Assembly (NCBI GenBank): GCA_021154325.1
Contig: JAJKIR010000151.1
Span: 1 to 64,000, forward strand
Origin: Gemmatimonas sp.
GTDB lineage: Bacteria > Gemmatimonadota > Gemmatimonadetes > Gemmatimonadales > Gemmatimonadaceae
Reading direction: 5' to 3'
DNA length: 64,000 nucleotides
The position numbers and the translations under genes were made by a program. The notes below the pieces were generated by a model. That model searched no databases. It was not told where the DNA came from and saw only the letters and a program-made list of their open reading frames with translations. Below, in pieces: positions 53,876-63,957 of this stretch (positions are counted from its first letter, which is position 1; every line of letters begins with the position of its first letter).

Positions 53876-56280
53876 GACGGAGCTCCCGAGTACAGGGTGG
53901 TCCTGATCTGCCCATTGATACCATCTGCCTCTACCAGCCACCCAGCCGCGACCCGGCGAGCGGAGAACCATCTCGCCCGAACGCCAAGCTCGCAGAGCAT
54001 CTCGCCGCCTAACCGTACGCGCTGCCCATCAATCAGGATGAGCTCTCGAACGTCGCCAGTGACGATATCTCTGCGAACCCATGTCCATCGCGCATCACTC
54101 TCGAGGTCGCACGCGGTGCTGCCAACGTTCTCGCCAACGAGCCACAGGTCCTCAGTCGCGTCGACGCGAATGCGCAACGCCAGCGCGCCCGACGATGATA
54201 CGGAGCTCACGCACACGGGGGCGCTGTCGGCGGAGAAAGGAACGAGCGCGGTCAGTATTTCGGCGTTCGTTGCCTGTCCAATCCGGAACGCGCAACGAGG
54301 CGCCGGAAGCTTGACGCCGTAAGCCGGAGAGACCCAGCCCTGTTCGACCCCCAGCTGGCCGGCGACGGAGGCGTGGGCACTGAGTAGCATCCGCGGCGAT
54401 CCATCCTCGCCCTCGCCGAGAGTGGCATCAGCCGGCCCCTTAAGCGACACGTCGACGCCAGCGGCGCACTGATACCGCGCGACGACGTCGTGTGGATCGT
54501 TGCTCTCGATCCGATCCCGAACGATCCAGTAATCCCCGCGCAGGAAGAACACCGAGCGCGCATGCGACGCTCCATGGTGCCGGAATCCGTCGTGCGCGCC
54601 ATCGAAGAAATCGAAACGGGATGTGCTGTACCACGTACGCGCGCTAGCGAGGGCTACGTGTGACCAATGAAAAGGACCGGCCATCGTCGACGACGAGTCG
54701 TTGTCGATGGTGATGGTGTTGTGTGCTTCAGTCGCGCGGAAGCGATCGCGCTCGGCGAGATCGGTCGTGTACGTGAATGTGCCGGGATCCACGAGCATGG
54801 TCCGTCCCCGCGCGGCGAGCTCGATCGCGAGGGCATCCGCATGCGCATGGCCGCAGTTGTCGCTTCCCAGGGGTCCGCAATCGATGACACTGTAGTTCGC
54901 GTCCGCGGTCCATCTATCGCGGGAAATGAAATAACCACCCTCGGGAAACGCGCGAGATGGCGCGGGCAGGTCCGCTCCACGCATGTTCTCGAAGCGGCGG
55001 AGGCCCGCCGGTCCGAGAAGCCACACCAGTTCCCGAGTTGCCGCTCCGGCGACCTCGCGAAAATCCGCGCGATCGAGCACGACCGCCGCGCTCGCGAGCG
55101 TACTCCGAAAATCGTTAGGCGCCCGGCCGTCCAGCGGAAGGAGACGCCCTCCGTCGTCGTCGCCGATAAAGGGCGTGGTTCCATCCGGACGCTGAAGGTG
55201 CATCAGGTGCTCAACCAACGCCTCCAGGGGGCCGACGATGTCTCGCGTGTCAACGTCGGCTGCGACACCCAGGCGGAGGAGCTGCAGATAAAAATCCGCG
55301 GTATAGCGCTGGTAATAGCTCGCTTGCTCGAAGTACACGCCGTCGGCACGAACGTGTCGCTTGATCTGCTCAGTCAGGATGCGCCAACCGAGACGCCGCC
55401 AGCGGCGCGCGCGCCGCAACTGTGGGAGAAACGTGCCGAGATAGACGAGACCGAGCGCCTCTCCGGTCAGATGCGTGTTGGGGCTGAAATATGTCGAGAG
55501 ATAGCGTTCGATGTGCAGGCCGTGAGCGTGCAGTACGGCAACGGCTCGGGCGCGTACGGCATCCGTGAGGTGGCACGAGTTGCGAAAGAGTGCCAGCGCC
55601 CAGATCCAGGCAATCGCGCGAAACGATACCTCGAGGCTGCTCGCCCAATTCACGCCGCGCGTCGGTGGGTTTTCATCCATCCAGCTGATGAGCTGACGCG
55701 TGAACGCGAGGGCGTACCTGTCGTTTCCCGTTAGGCAATACGCCTGACCCAGCGTGAGAAAGTGCTGATGGCGATTCAGCTCCCAAACGACCTTATGGTC
55801 GCCGACCACCGAGACATCGAGGTAGCGAATTCGGCTCCAATGCTCCCGCGGCGCGCGGTTCCCGGTGGTGGGGTCGAGGTGCCAATCGATCGGGTCGCCG
55901 AAAAAAAGATCAGAGTGCCCAAGTAAATGGAAATGACCAGTGGCAACCGCGTCGGCGCGTGCAATCAGCTCTGGGATGGATAGAGGCCACCGCTGCCGGA
56001 TGGCGTCAGCTGAGGCCGCGAGATCGGCCAGCCCCGGAAAAGCCGTCGAGAGCCGAGGCATGTGAACACCGCGACGGCCCGCGTCCACATTCACGCACGC
56101 CGTGGCGAGTGACGGCTCGCGTCCCGCCCGCGACAGCGCGCTGCGCTCGACAGTCGCGGACACGATCTGTGAGCTGCGCACGAAGAGCTCGGCCATCGAC
56201 TTGCCTTTGAGCTTGCGCGCCATTCCAAGTGAGGACGTGAGCATGGCCGTGCGGTTAGGCAACCGCCTGGTGCTGTTCAT
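53854..56280 (-). CDS. Heparinase II/III-family polysaccharide lyase-like protein
   Basis: 808 aa. N-terminal all-helical toroid (about 90-430) with YLSTYFSPNTHLTGEALGLVYLG (family marker) and YYQRYTADFYLQLLRLG near 335. The C-terminal beta-sheet domain holds the heparinase II/III signature NCGHAHADALAIELAARGRTMLVDPGTFTY near 475, the HxHxD segment used for acidic-polysaccharide cleavage. No clear signal peptide, although a hydrophobic start could be masked. It may trim or degrade the locus's own uronic-acid polymer, as in alginate and GAG-like loci. Overlaps GT4 by 26 and AsnB by 22 bases. Confidence 0.88.
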
Positions 56281-57436
56281 TCCGTGACGAGATGACGCGC
56301 GCGCCCACCTGCTTCATCAGACGGCGGAAGACCTCCTCCCACTGGCCGGCCACAACCGCCCACACGTATTTCGACCGCACCTCGTCATATGCGTTCCGGG
56401 CGATCTCGCTGCATAGCTTTGGTTCGTCGAGGAGTCGTATTGCTTGCGATGCGAGGCCGTCCACGTCGCCGACACGCACGAGAAGCCCCGTGCGCTCGTG
56501 CGCAATGAGATAGGAAATCCCCCCTGCATCCGAGGACACGACGGGCACACCGGAGGCAAATGCCTCGATCACCGAATTGGGAAAGCAATCGATCGACGTG
56601 GCGCACAGGTACACGTCCACGCGGTCGTAGAGCTTGCGGCTCTCGGCCGCCGATAGCTTTCCCAGATACTCGACGTTGCGGAGCCCCAGCTCGGCAACGG
56701 TGTCCAGGATGACGCGTTCCTGAGGGCCGTAGCCTGCAAGAAGCAACGACGCGTCGGGGAAACGGGCCTGAATCCTGGCAAAGGCCCGCAGCAGATCGGG
56801 AATGCGGTAGTAGGGCTCGAACAGTCGATTGCTCAGGAACACCGGACGAAATTGCGACCGCTCTCGATAGGTCAACTGATCCAGCTCGAGAAAGTTCGGG
56901 ATGACGCGAGCCTGGAGACCGTGCTTGGCGAAGACGCCCACGAGGTAGGGAGTGGGGACGACGATGTCATGCGCCAAGCGCATGATGGGCACCGCAAGCC
57001 AGCGCCATCGCTCGAGATGGTCATCCGCTTCGCCGCTGCGGTAGTTGAGGACCACGCGTCGACCATACAATCGACCGATCAGAATCGCCCACATCGGAGC
57101 GAAGACGAACGAGAAATACGCGGCGGAGAAAATGTGCACCACGTCGCAGCGACGAAGGCCGCGCAACAGGCTGGCGATGTACAGGAGCGTCCGCGTTATC
57201 GTCTTGAGGTACTTCACATCGTTGAACCGACCGACGAATCCACCGGGCACCGGATCGTGCGCGATGAAGTAGGGCTCAATCGACGGCAGAGAGGTGAAGT
57301 GCTCGAGCAGCCGCTGGGCTTGAACCGCCTGGCCGCCAACCGTGCGCACCGAAGGCGCGGTTAGGCAAACTCGAATGGTTTCCGAATTTGGTCCTTTCCG
57401 ATGACCCTCCGGTGTGGACCCACCAAACATTGCCAT
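56255..57436 (-). CDS. Family 4 glycosyltransferase
   Basis: 393 aa GT-B enzyme with IRVCLTAPSVRTVGGQAVQAQRLL at the start (GG acceptor loop) and ASLLLAGYGPQERVI, then SVIEAFASGVPVVSSDAGGISYLI near 305 with the E-x7-E donor motif. One amphipathic helix in the N-terminal lobe (YIASLLRGL) suggests membrane contact. First gene of the eight-gene minus operon ending at 46490. Two ATGs six bases apart (57436 and 57430) are possible starts. Confidence 0.88.
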   Translation of the reverse strand: MAMFGGSTPEGHRKGPNSETIRVCLTAPSVRTVGGQAVQAQRLLEHFTSLPSIEPYFIAHDPVPGGFVGRFNDVKYLKTITRTLLYIASLLRGLRRCDVVHIFSAAYFSFVFAPMWAILIGRLYGRRVVLNYRSGEADDHLERWRWLAVPIMRLAHDIVVPTPYLVGVFAKHGLQARVIPNFLELDQLTYRERSQFRPVFLSNRLFEPYYRIPDLLRAFARIQARFPDASLLLAGYGPQERVILDTVAELGLRNVEYLGKLSAAESRKLYDRVDVYLCATSIDCFPNSVIEAFASGVPVVSSDAGGISYLIAHERTGLLVRVGDVDGLASQAIRLLDEPKLCSEIARNAYDEVRSKYVWAVVAGQWEEVFRRLMKQVGARVISSRNEQHQAVA

Positions 57437-57894
57437 GCTGCTTTATGTCTCTGACGTCGACGGCCGGGACGGGATGCATACGAGGTGAGCACGATGTCGG
57501 TTTGCACCTAGGATGCCGGATCGTGACGACCCCCCTACAGGGCGGCTGTGTGCCTCTATCTTCACCAACTACATACCGTTATGTGGCGACGGACGCCCCA
57601 TCGGCTTGGGAAAACAAGCGGCTTGGTGTTGCGCCGGTGCCACGCTTCACAAGCCGATGTCGCACTGTTCGTCCCTTTGCGCACGGCAAGTCTCAAAGTG
57701 CCGGCCGGGCCACCCAGTAGCGACCTCGCTTCATTCCATTGCTGCGCTTCGCGTTGGGTGACGCAATGCATTCGCGAGCTTCTGCGAATTCGCGTGCCGG
57801 CGATTGCGATTCTACCTGCCGAAGATTGGCCGAGCCGTTGCATCATGGTGCGAGCCGACGCACCCGTATCGATCAGCCTTCGGAGCCCCCGACA
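57437..57894. other. Divergent intergenic region
   Basis: About 458 bases between the GT4 gene (minus) and the second amidotransferase (plus). No CGTTAGG word, repeat or convincing small gene was seen; promoters of both large operons should be here. Confidence 0.5.
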
Positions 57895-59826
57895 ATGTGT
57901 GGAATAGCTGGCGTCATCGGTGGTCACCCCACTGAGGATGCACAGGCAGCAGTGGAGACGATGCTCGCGGCCCTCGCGCACCGTGGCCCGAACGGAGCCG
58001 GCGTGGAATGCTGGAGTGAGGCCGTGCTCGGCCACCGCCGCCTGGCGATTTTCGATCTCAGTGATGCTGGTCGGCAGCCCATGTGCACGGAGGATCGTCG
58101 CGTCGCCGTCGTCTTCAATGGTGCCATCTACAATTTCGGTGAGTTGCGCGCCCAGCTCGAGGGCGCTGGCCATCGATTTCGAACTCGCACCGATACGGAA
58201 GTACTCATTCACGGCTTTCGAGAATGGGGTATCGACGAATTGGTAGCCCGACTCCGCGGCATGTACGCCTTTGTGCTGTGGGATGATGTTGCGCATCGGT
58301 GTTACCTGGTTCGCGATCGGTTGGGTAAGAAGCCGCTCTACTTCGCGTTCAGAAACGGTCAGTTGGCCTTTGCGTCGACCGCGCGCGCGCTCCGCCAGGC
58401 CGGCTTCGCGGGCGATATCGACGCCGGCGCCGTAGCCGATTTTTTCGAATTCGGTTACGTGACGGAGCGGCGGTGCATTTACCAGGGAGTCGAGAAGGTT
58501 CCGATTGCCTCTATCATCGAATGGCGCCCAGGCGGAGAGCCCCAGAGGAGGACATACTGGCATCCGCCGTCGAAAGCATCGTCAAAACGAGGCATCTCGT
58601 TTGGGGAGGCGGTCGAGCGAACGGAGCATCTTCTCCTCGCCTCAACCGCGCGCCGACTTCAGGCCGACGTGCCCGTGGGCGCACTTCTGAGTGGCGGCGT
58701 CGACTCCGGTCTGGTGTGCTGGGCAGTGAAGACCCTCGGTGCGGATGTCAAAGCGTTCACGATCGGGACACCGGGACATCCGGCAGACGAGACGTCGGAT
58801 GCTGTCAGCACGGCCCGCGATATCGGTATCGAACACGAGGTACTCGAACTCTCCTCGGACGTGCCGGCGGACCTCTCGGAGCTGATCGCGGCTTATGGTG
58901 AGCCGTTCGCCTGTTCCTCCGCGATTGGGATGTTGCATCTGTCGCGTGCCGTAGCGCGTTCAGCGACAGTGCTGCTCACCGGCGATGGCGGCGATGATTT
59001 CTTTTTGGGTTACCCGCGACATCGATATCTTCGCTTGGCGCAGAGCATCGGACGGCTCACCCCGGAGGTCGCTGGAAGGGGATGGATATCCATGCATCGA
59101 GGCGTCCGTCCGCGCGGTCCGTTGCGAAGGCTCGCTCATTTCATCGACTACGGAGTCGGCGGCCTCGGAGCGTTCGTGAACGCACGGGACGGGCTGCCAG
59201 CATACCGATCAATGGGGATTCTCGGCGAACGGATGCGAGACGCCTCGGTTGCCGAGCGATCCATACCCTGGTCGCACGACTCCGGGCGGCGCGTGCTCGC
59301 TGAGTATCTCGAGCATGACCGACACGGTCAGTTCGTTGCGGAATACCTCACCAAGGTCGATGGTGCGACGATGTATCACGCGCTCGAGGCCAGAGCGCCA
59401 TTCATGGATCAGGAGCTCATCGAATACGCCTGGAGCCTACCAGTCGACATCCTCATGCATGGCTATCGCCTCAAGCCCGTCTTGCGGGCGCTCGCACAGC
59501 GTCGAATAGGTTTGCGGGTGGCGCGAGGTCGGAAGCGCGGATTTACGATTCCTGTAGAGCATTGGATTGCAGGTCCGTGGCGCCGCACGCTGGAAGCCCG
59601 ATTGCATGAATCGCAGCTGGCAAGGGAGGGCTGGATCCAGCCGACGCCATTGCTTCGCGAACTGGCGTCAACCGCTCCCGGTGAAGCTGCCTCCCAGCGT
59701 TTGTGGTATTTCTTCGTACTGGAGGAGTGGCTGAGAGCCGAGCGTGCGACTCAGGGGGTGCGCGAGTTCCGCGAATCGCGGCTGGCAACGACGTTTGTTT
59801 CGGCGGAGCGCTCGAACCAGATGTAG
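57895..59826 (+). CDS. Asparagine-synthetase-type amidotransferase (second copy)
   Basis: 643 aa from ATG 57895 (MCGIAGVIGG; catalytic Cys2). Glutaminase domain with HRGPNGAGVECW and VFNGAIYNFGELR; synthetase domain with LLSGGVDSGLVCWAV near 267 and ARAPFMDQELIEYAWSL near 495. More distant from asparagine synthase B than from exopolysaccharide amidotransferases. The two amidotransferases of the locus are only moderately alike, so they may amidate different residues. It converges on the GT-C gene with a 76-base overlap. Confidence 0.9.
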   Translation: MCGIAGVIGGHPTEDAQAAVETMLAALAHRGPNGAGVECWSEAVLGHRRLAIFDLSDAGRQPMCTEDRRVAVVFNGAIYNFGELRAQLEGAGHRFRTRTDTEVLIHGFREWGIDELVARLRGMYAFVLWDDVAHRCYLVRDRLGKKPLYFAFRNGQLAFASTARALRQAGFAGDIDAGAVADFFEFGYVTERRCIYQGVEKVPIASIIEWRPGGEPQRRTYWHPPSKASSKRGISFGEAVERTEHLLLASTARRLQADVPVGALLSGGVDSGLVCWAVKTLGADVKAFTIGTPGHPADETSDAVSTARDIGIEHEVLELSSDVPADLSELIAAYGEPFACSSAIGMLHLSRAVARSATVLLTGDGGDDFFLGYPRHRYLRLAQSIGRLTPEVAGRGWISMHRGVRPRGPLRRLAHFIDYGVGGLGAFVNARDGLPAYRSMGILGERMRDASVAERSIPWSHDSGRRVLAEYLEHDRHGQFVAEYLTKVDGATMYHALEARAPFMDQELIEYAWSLPVDILMHGYRLKPVLRALAQRRIGLRVARGRKRGFTIPVEHWIAGPWRRTLEARLHESQLAREGWIQPTPLLRELASTAPGEAASQRLWYFFVLEEWLRAERATQGVREFRESRLATTFVSAERSNQM

Positions 59827-61229
59827 CTCTGCGCCCATTCCGCTGGGTACTCGCGTGGATCTTCCGAGAGGCTTCGCTCGGCAGTCGGTGAGAAGCGCCG
59901 CACCGGCTTGTAATCCGAAAGAAGTCCGTGGTCGCGCATCATTGCGACATCGGCCCGGTCCGCATTGACGAGCAGATATCGCGGCTGCACTGCCGCAATG
60001 CGAGCCGCGACGGACGGGTGCCGGAGCGCGTCCGGCGTCACGAGTCCCGCCGCGTCGTAGATTCGGCCGCGCGAATAGTAACCGACCGCGCCGATGTCCT
60101 CGGCGAGGATGATTGCATCGCCCGGCGGATTCTGTTGGAAGAACTCACGCATCTCGGCGTACACGTTGTGCGTTACGCCACTACGACCTTGCCTGACGAG
60201 AATCAGTAGCCAGAGCGCGACCACTCCAGCGAGCGCGGTTCCCGCGATGAGATCGACGCGTGACTTCGCGAGACTTCGCGAGCGCTCGAGAACCGCGGCG
60301 ACGCCGACGCCAGCGAGAACGCAGAGGAGATACTGGACGGGCTCGCTGTACCACGACCAGATGAGTGGGCGGGCCAAGCAATAGGCACCGAGATACAGAC
60401 TTCCCCACACCAGGAGAAGCCGTAACACGCCTGTCGATCGCGCAAGTCGCGAGAATCCGAGCGCACCGACGAGCAACAGAGCAGTGCTGACCATGTTCGG
60501 CAGTACGAGCGCTGTCACCACGTGCGCAAGTGTCGCGTGCGGTGAATTGGCCTTGGCTACCACGGAATGGGGAATGATCGACCCGTAGTAGTGGTGCATA
60601 ACGAGCAGGCCGGGTGCGACCACCAGGAGGGCGAGCGCCGCCATGATCAGCATGTCCCTCCAACGGCGCGAAATGAGAGTCATCAGACAGAGCACTCCCA
60701 CCGCCAGAACCCCCTCTGGCCTCAGGAAGTAAGTCACTGCGGCCAGCGCGACCGCGTAGCGCTGATGGCCACGTGCATAAAGCGAGAAGGCGCAGAGCGT
60801 CGCGAGAAGGAAGAGATCGACCTCCATTCCACCGACGGAGATGCGAACGAGCATCGGGCTGAGCGCAAACGCGCACCCGAACAGTGCGGCGGCCAGTGGT
60901 CCGTGTTGGTCCCGAACGATCCGGTAGGTCAGCACGGCGATCGCCAGGTCGCAAGCCAGATTGAAGAGTGGGACGGCCACGGGGAGCGAGAGCCTGAGAA
61001 CATGCACCGCAGCGGCGAGAAGACCGAACAGCGGTGTCGTGATGCCGAGGATCCACTCGTTAGGCTGATAGGTGAAGCCGCGACCTTCGGCCAGATTCAC
61101 CGCATAGCGATAGGTGATGAAAGCGTCATCATAGACAGGCAAGGTGAGGCCGCCGATGACGCGCGTCACGACAATGGCGATCAGGAGGACCACTAACAGG
61201 CGGTCCTGCTCGCGTAGCCGAAAGCTCAC
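59751..61229 (-). CDS. GT-C membrane glycosyltransferase (AftB-like)
   Basis: 492 aa from GTG 61229, overlapping the SDR stop in GTGA. About ten TM helices. The first loop carries LPVYDDAFITYRYAVNLAEG at residues 31-50 with the DD pair that GT-C enzymes of the arabinofuranosyltransferase/DUF-type use for polyprenyl-phosphate sugars, and GRGFTYQPNEWILGITTPLFG follows. The soluble C-terminus (EFFQQNPPGDAIILAEDIGAVGYYS) is also typical. Third gene of a DprE1-DprE2-GT-C unit, which fits a periplasmic transferase that uses the lipid-linked arabinofuranose these make. Confidence 0.82.
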   Translation of the reverse strand: MSFRLREQDRLLVVLLIAIVVTRVIGGLTLPVYDDAFITYRYAVNLAEGRGFTYQPNEWILGITTPLFGLLAAAVHVLRLSLPVAVPLFNLACDLAIAVLTYRIVRDQHGPLAAALFGCAFALSPMLVRISVGGMEVDLFLLATLCAFSLYARGHQRYAVALAAVTYFLRPEGVLAVGVLCLMTLISRRWRDMLIMAALALLVVAPGLLVMHHYYGSIIPHSVVAKANSPHATLAHVVTALVLPNMVSTALLLVGALGFSRLARSTGVLRLLLVWGSLYLGAYCLARPLIWSWYSEPVQYLLCVLAGVGVAAVLERSRSLAKSRVDLIAGTALAGVVALWLLILVRQGRSGVTHNVYAEMREFFQQNPPGDAIILAEDIGAVGYYSRGRIYDAAGLVTPDALRHPSVAARIAAVQPRYLLVNADRADVAMMRDHGLLSDYKPVRRFSPTAERSLSEDPREYPAEWAQSYIWFERSAETNVVASRDSRNSRTP

Positions 61230-62038
61230 AAGCGTGTCCGGTGGAAGATTCGTTGGGGAAGGAGGCGAATGATCAGCATGACGATTCGCCAGAAAGCCGG
61301 TACGTACAACACGGAGCGTTGCTCCTCGACGGCCCTTGCGATTTGCTCGCCCACAGCCGACGGCGGCGCGACCAGAAAGAGACCAGGATGGCCGAAGGTC
61401 ATCTGCGTGTCCACGAAACCAGGCTTTACCGTCAGCACGGTGATGCCCATGGGGGCGAGGCGATGGCGAAGTCCCTGCATGAACACGGCTAGCCCTGCCT
61501 TTGCCGCGCCATACACGTAGTTGCTCTGCCGGCCGCGATCGCCGGCAACGGACCCCACGGCGACGATAAAACCGCGACCACGGGATTCGAAATGATCGCT
61601 GGCGACGGTCAACACGCGAACTGCCGCAGTGAAATTGACGTCGACGAGATAGCCCGCCAGCTCACTGTCGTGCGCAGCGCGACGCTGATCGCCGAGCAGG
61701 CCGAAGGCAAGCACGACACCCGCGAGATGTTCGGCCCCGCCCGCGAGCCGGACCGCATCCCCGAAAGCCGTGGCCTGACTGGATACGGAAAGCGCGTCGA
61801 AATGCAGCGTCTCCGCGCCCATGTTGTGACGCACACGGACGTCGCTCGCAAGACGAGCAAGATCGTCATCATCACGCCCGGCTAGAATGAGGTCGTAGCC
61901 GCGGCGGGCAAAGGCATGGGCGGTCCATCGTGCGATGCTCGACGATGCACCGAGAATCAGCACCGACTCGCGCGCGGGCGCGTTCACGGCTCCCGTTCGA
62001 TCTGCGCTAGCGGGACTGGAATGAATGGTCGTTCCCAT
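61226..62038 (-). CDS. dprE2: DprE2-like short-chain dehydrogenase
   Basis: 270 aa from ATG 62038, two bases after the DprE1-like stop. NAD(P) loop LGASSSIARW near residue 32, catalytic Tyr/Lys in YVYGAAKAG near 170, and GSVAGDRGRQSNYVYG plus VTVKPGFVDTQMTFG and a C-terminal hydrophobic helix WRIVMLIIRLLPQRIFH. All are typical of DprE2, the NADH-dependent reductase that completes epimerisation of decaprenyl-phosphoryl-ribose to -arabinose in mycobacteria. Close neighbours support the same chemistry here. Confidence 0.85.
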   Translation of the reverse strand: MGTTIHSSPASADRTGAVNAPARESVLILGASSSIARWTAHAFARRGYDLILAGRDDDDLARLASDVRVRHNMGAETLHFDALSVSSQATAFGDAVRLAGGAEHLAGVVLAFGLLGDQRRAAHDSELAGYLVDVNFTAAVRVLTVASDHFESRGRGFIVAVGSVAGDRGRQSNYVYGAAKAGLAVFMQGLRHRLAPMGITVLTVKPGFVDTQMTFGHPGLFLVAPPSAVGEQIARAVEEQRSVLYVPAFWRIVMLIIRLLPQRIFHRTRL

Positions 62039-62040
62039 GA

Positions 62041-63324
62041 TCAGTCCATGAGCCGGAGCCGCACTGCGAGGTCGGAGCTGAAGCGCCAATCGGGGTCCAC
62101 CTCGTTCTTGATCGCCAGCCAAGTGCGAAACTCCGGATACATCGCGCGAAACGTTTCGGGGCGCATCCGGGCGTCCTTGGCGAGGTAGACGCGTCCCCCG
62201 AACCGTACGACCAGCGCATCGAGCCGCTCGAGCAACTCGAACACCTCCGGGCCGCGGTTCGGCAGGTCGAGCGCGAGAGTATAGCCGACGCGCGGAAAGG
62301 ACAGCAGCTGGCCTGGCTCACCTTCTCCGAAGCGCTTCAGCACGGCGAGGAAGGATGCCGAACCGGAGGACGAGATCATCTCCAGAATACGAATGAGCCC
62401 CTCTCTGCCGCCGACAGAGGGAAGCACGCATTGATACTGGAGAAATCCTCGTCGACCGTAGAGCCGATTCCAGTTTCGAATCTTGTCCAGCGGGAAGAAG
62501 AAGGGCTCGTACGACAGGACTTTTGTCCGCGGCGCGCCCGGGTGCGAATGGTAGTAGCCCGCGTTGAACGCGCGCATGAGCGGCGTTGCGAGAACGAACT
62601 GCGGCGCGCTACCGGGAACACTCAAGCGTGGCGTTGGCGATCGACGCGATCCGTCGTGGCGTTGGCGAGCCGTCAGCAATTCGTTAGGCGCGAAGTCACC
62701 ACGCATCAGGACGGCCCGGCCGAGGGAACCGCCGCGCGAAAGGCAGTCGATCCAGGCGACGGAAAAGGCGTAGCGATGGTCGTCGGCGTGGAATAACTCC
62801 AGCGCGTCGTCGATGTTGGATGCGCGCTCGTAGCGAACGGAAACGTACGGGCTCGGGACTGGCGAAAGCGTCAGGCGTACATCGGTGATGATGCCGGTGA
62901 GGCCCATGCCTCCAATGGTCGCCCAGAACAGGTCGGCGTTATTCGCGCGACTACACTCGAGCTCCGCGCCCGACGCGGTGAGCAGCCGGAAAGATCTGAC
63001 ATGTCGCGAGAACGCACCGGCGACGTGGTGATTCTTGCCGTGAACGTCCGCGGCGATCGCACCGCCGAGCGTGACATGCTTCGTGCCTGGCACGACGCTC
63101 GGAAAGAAGCCTAACGGGAGAAAGTGATCGATCAGTGCATTGATCGTCACTCCGGCCTCGCATTCCAGGACGCCCGTGCGCGCATCGAACTGCAGGAATC
63201 GGTCGAGCCGTTCGGTCAGAACCGTGCGCCCGTGCCGAACCACGGCGGCGTCGCCGTAGCTGCGTCCCAGACCGCGCGCAACCAGCTTCTCAGATCCAAT
63301 CACGAGTGAGCGAAGCGCCGACAA
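62041..63324 (-). CDS. dprE1: DprE1-like FAD-dependent oxidase (start uncertain)
   Basis: 427 aa from a TTG at 63324. VARGLGRSYGDAAV near residue 16 is the FAD-binding PP-loop of DprE1, GGAIAADVHGKNHH follows, and the C-terminus (RPETFRAMYPEFRTW, then DPDWRFSSDLAVRLRL) matches DprE1's end. It would oxidise the 2'-hydroxyl of polyprenyl-phosphoryl-ribose. The frame continues upstream of the TTG with LSGWGRYPVVESELHRPERL, the conserved DprE1 N-terminus, yet no ATG, GTG or TTG occurs before the stop at 63532; a CTG at 63444 is available. The true start is therefore probably at or above 63390. Last-position neighbours are DprE2 and a GT-C. Confidence 0.85.
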   Translation of the reverse strand: MSALRSLVIGSEKLVARGLGRSYGDAAVVRHGRTVLTERLDRFLQFDARTGVLECEAGVTINALIDHFLPLGFFPSVVPGTKHVTLGGAIAADVHGKNHHVAGAFSRHVRSFRLLTASGAELECSRANNADLFWATIGGMGLTGIITDVRLTLSPVPSPYVSVRYERASNIDDALELFHADDHRYAFSVAWIDCLSRGGSLGRAVLMRGDFAPNELLTARQRHDGSRRSPTPRLSVPGSAPQFVLATPLMRAFNAGYYHSHPGAPRTKVLSYEPFFFPLDKIRNWNRLYGRRGFLQYQCVLPSVGGREGLIRILEMISSSGSASFLAVLKRFGEGEPGQLLSFPRVGYTLALDLPNRGPEVFELLERLDALVVRFGGRVYLAKDARMRPETFRAMYPEFRTWLAIKNEVDPDWRFSSDLAVRLRLMD

Positions 63325-63444
63325 CCGCTCTGGCCGGTGCAGCTCGGACTCGACTACCGGATAACGGCCCCACCCACTGAGACAACGTATGGCGCCGCGC
63401 GACTGGACAGCTGACGCGGCAGCTCGGCTCGCGGCACCCTCCAG

Positions 63445-63957
63445 CGCAGTACTGTTTGAGATGCGCGGCAGCGAATCCTGCTCGTTTGCGGATCGAATGA
63501 TCGCGGCGCTAATGGAACCCTCGATGCGGCTCTAGTCGTGCACGCGCGCTGCACGGCCGGTGCCGGTCGCTCCCTGGCTCTAGGTCATCGTGCCAAGAGG
63601 TCGCATAGCGCGACCAAACAATAGCTTCGGGTACACGGCGATCGTTTGCCAGGTCGCGGGGTCTCGTACTGAGTGTTGCACACTCGCCACAGATTGTCCT
63701 GCGAGAAACTTTCCGATCAGTATAGCGACAGTGCGCCCTATCACAGGCCTAACGAGCAGCGATGAAGTAAACATTCTCGTTCGGGAAGTCTGACCGGTCA
63801 GACGGTTTATGTTTATGTTAATAAGGCACTTAGAATTAGCCGAATCTGTGACAGAATTCCCGGTTTCAGCGTCTGCCTAGCGGTACCCCCAATGCCGCAT
63901 TAGTGGCGTAGCCCTCCCACTTACTACGAGGGCGCTCCTCTCCTCAGGAGTGCAACG
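63445..63957. other. Intergenic region with palindrome and promoter-like patch
   Basis: About 510 bases between the DprE1-like frame and the next plus-strand gene. It contains a CCTAACG at 63748, a perfect 16-bp palindrome at 63788, an AT-rich stretch (TTTATGTTTATGTTAATAAG) directly after it and a small hairpin CCCTC-GAGGG near 63912-63932. No convincing gene. Confidence 0.5.
63788..63803. promoter_or_regulatory. Perfect 16-bp palindrome, candidate operator
   Basis: GTCTGACCGGTCAGAC is self-complementary over all 16 bases. It sits at the edge of an AT-rich promoter-like stretch about 155 bases upstream of the next gene start. The size and symmetry fit a dimeric repressor such as TetR or GntR type, but the regulator is not in the window. 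Confidence 0.55.

Noticed and set aside
63895-63935. JUMPstart/ops-like sequence (GGCGTAGCCCT) ahead of the last gene
   Set aside because: It differs from GGCGGTAG by a missing base, and no RfaH-type evidence is available.
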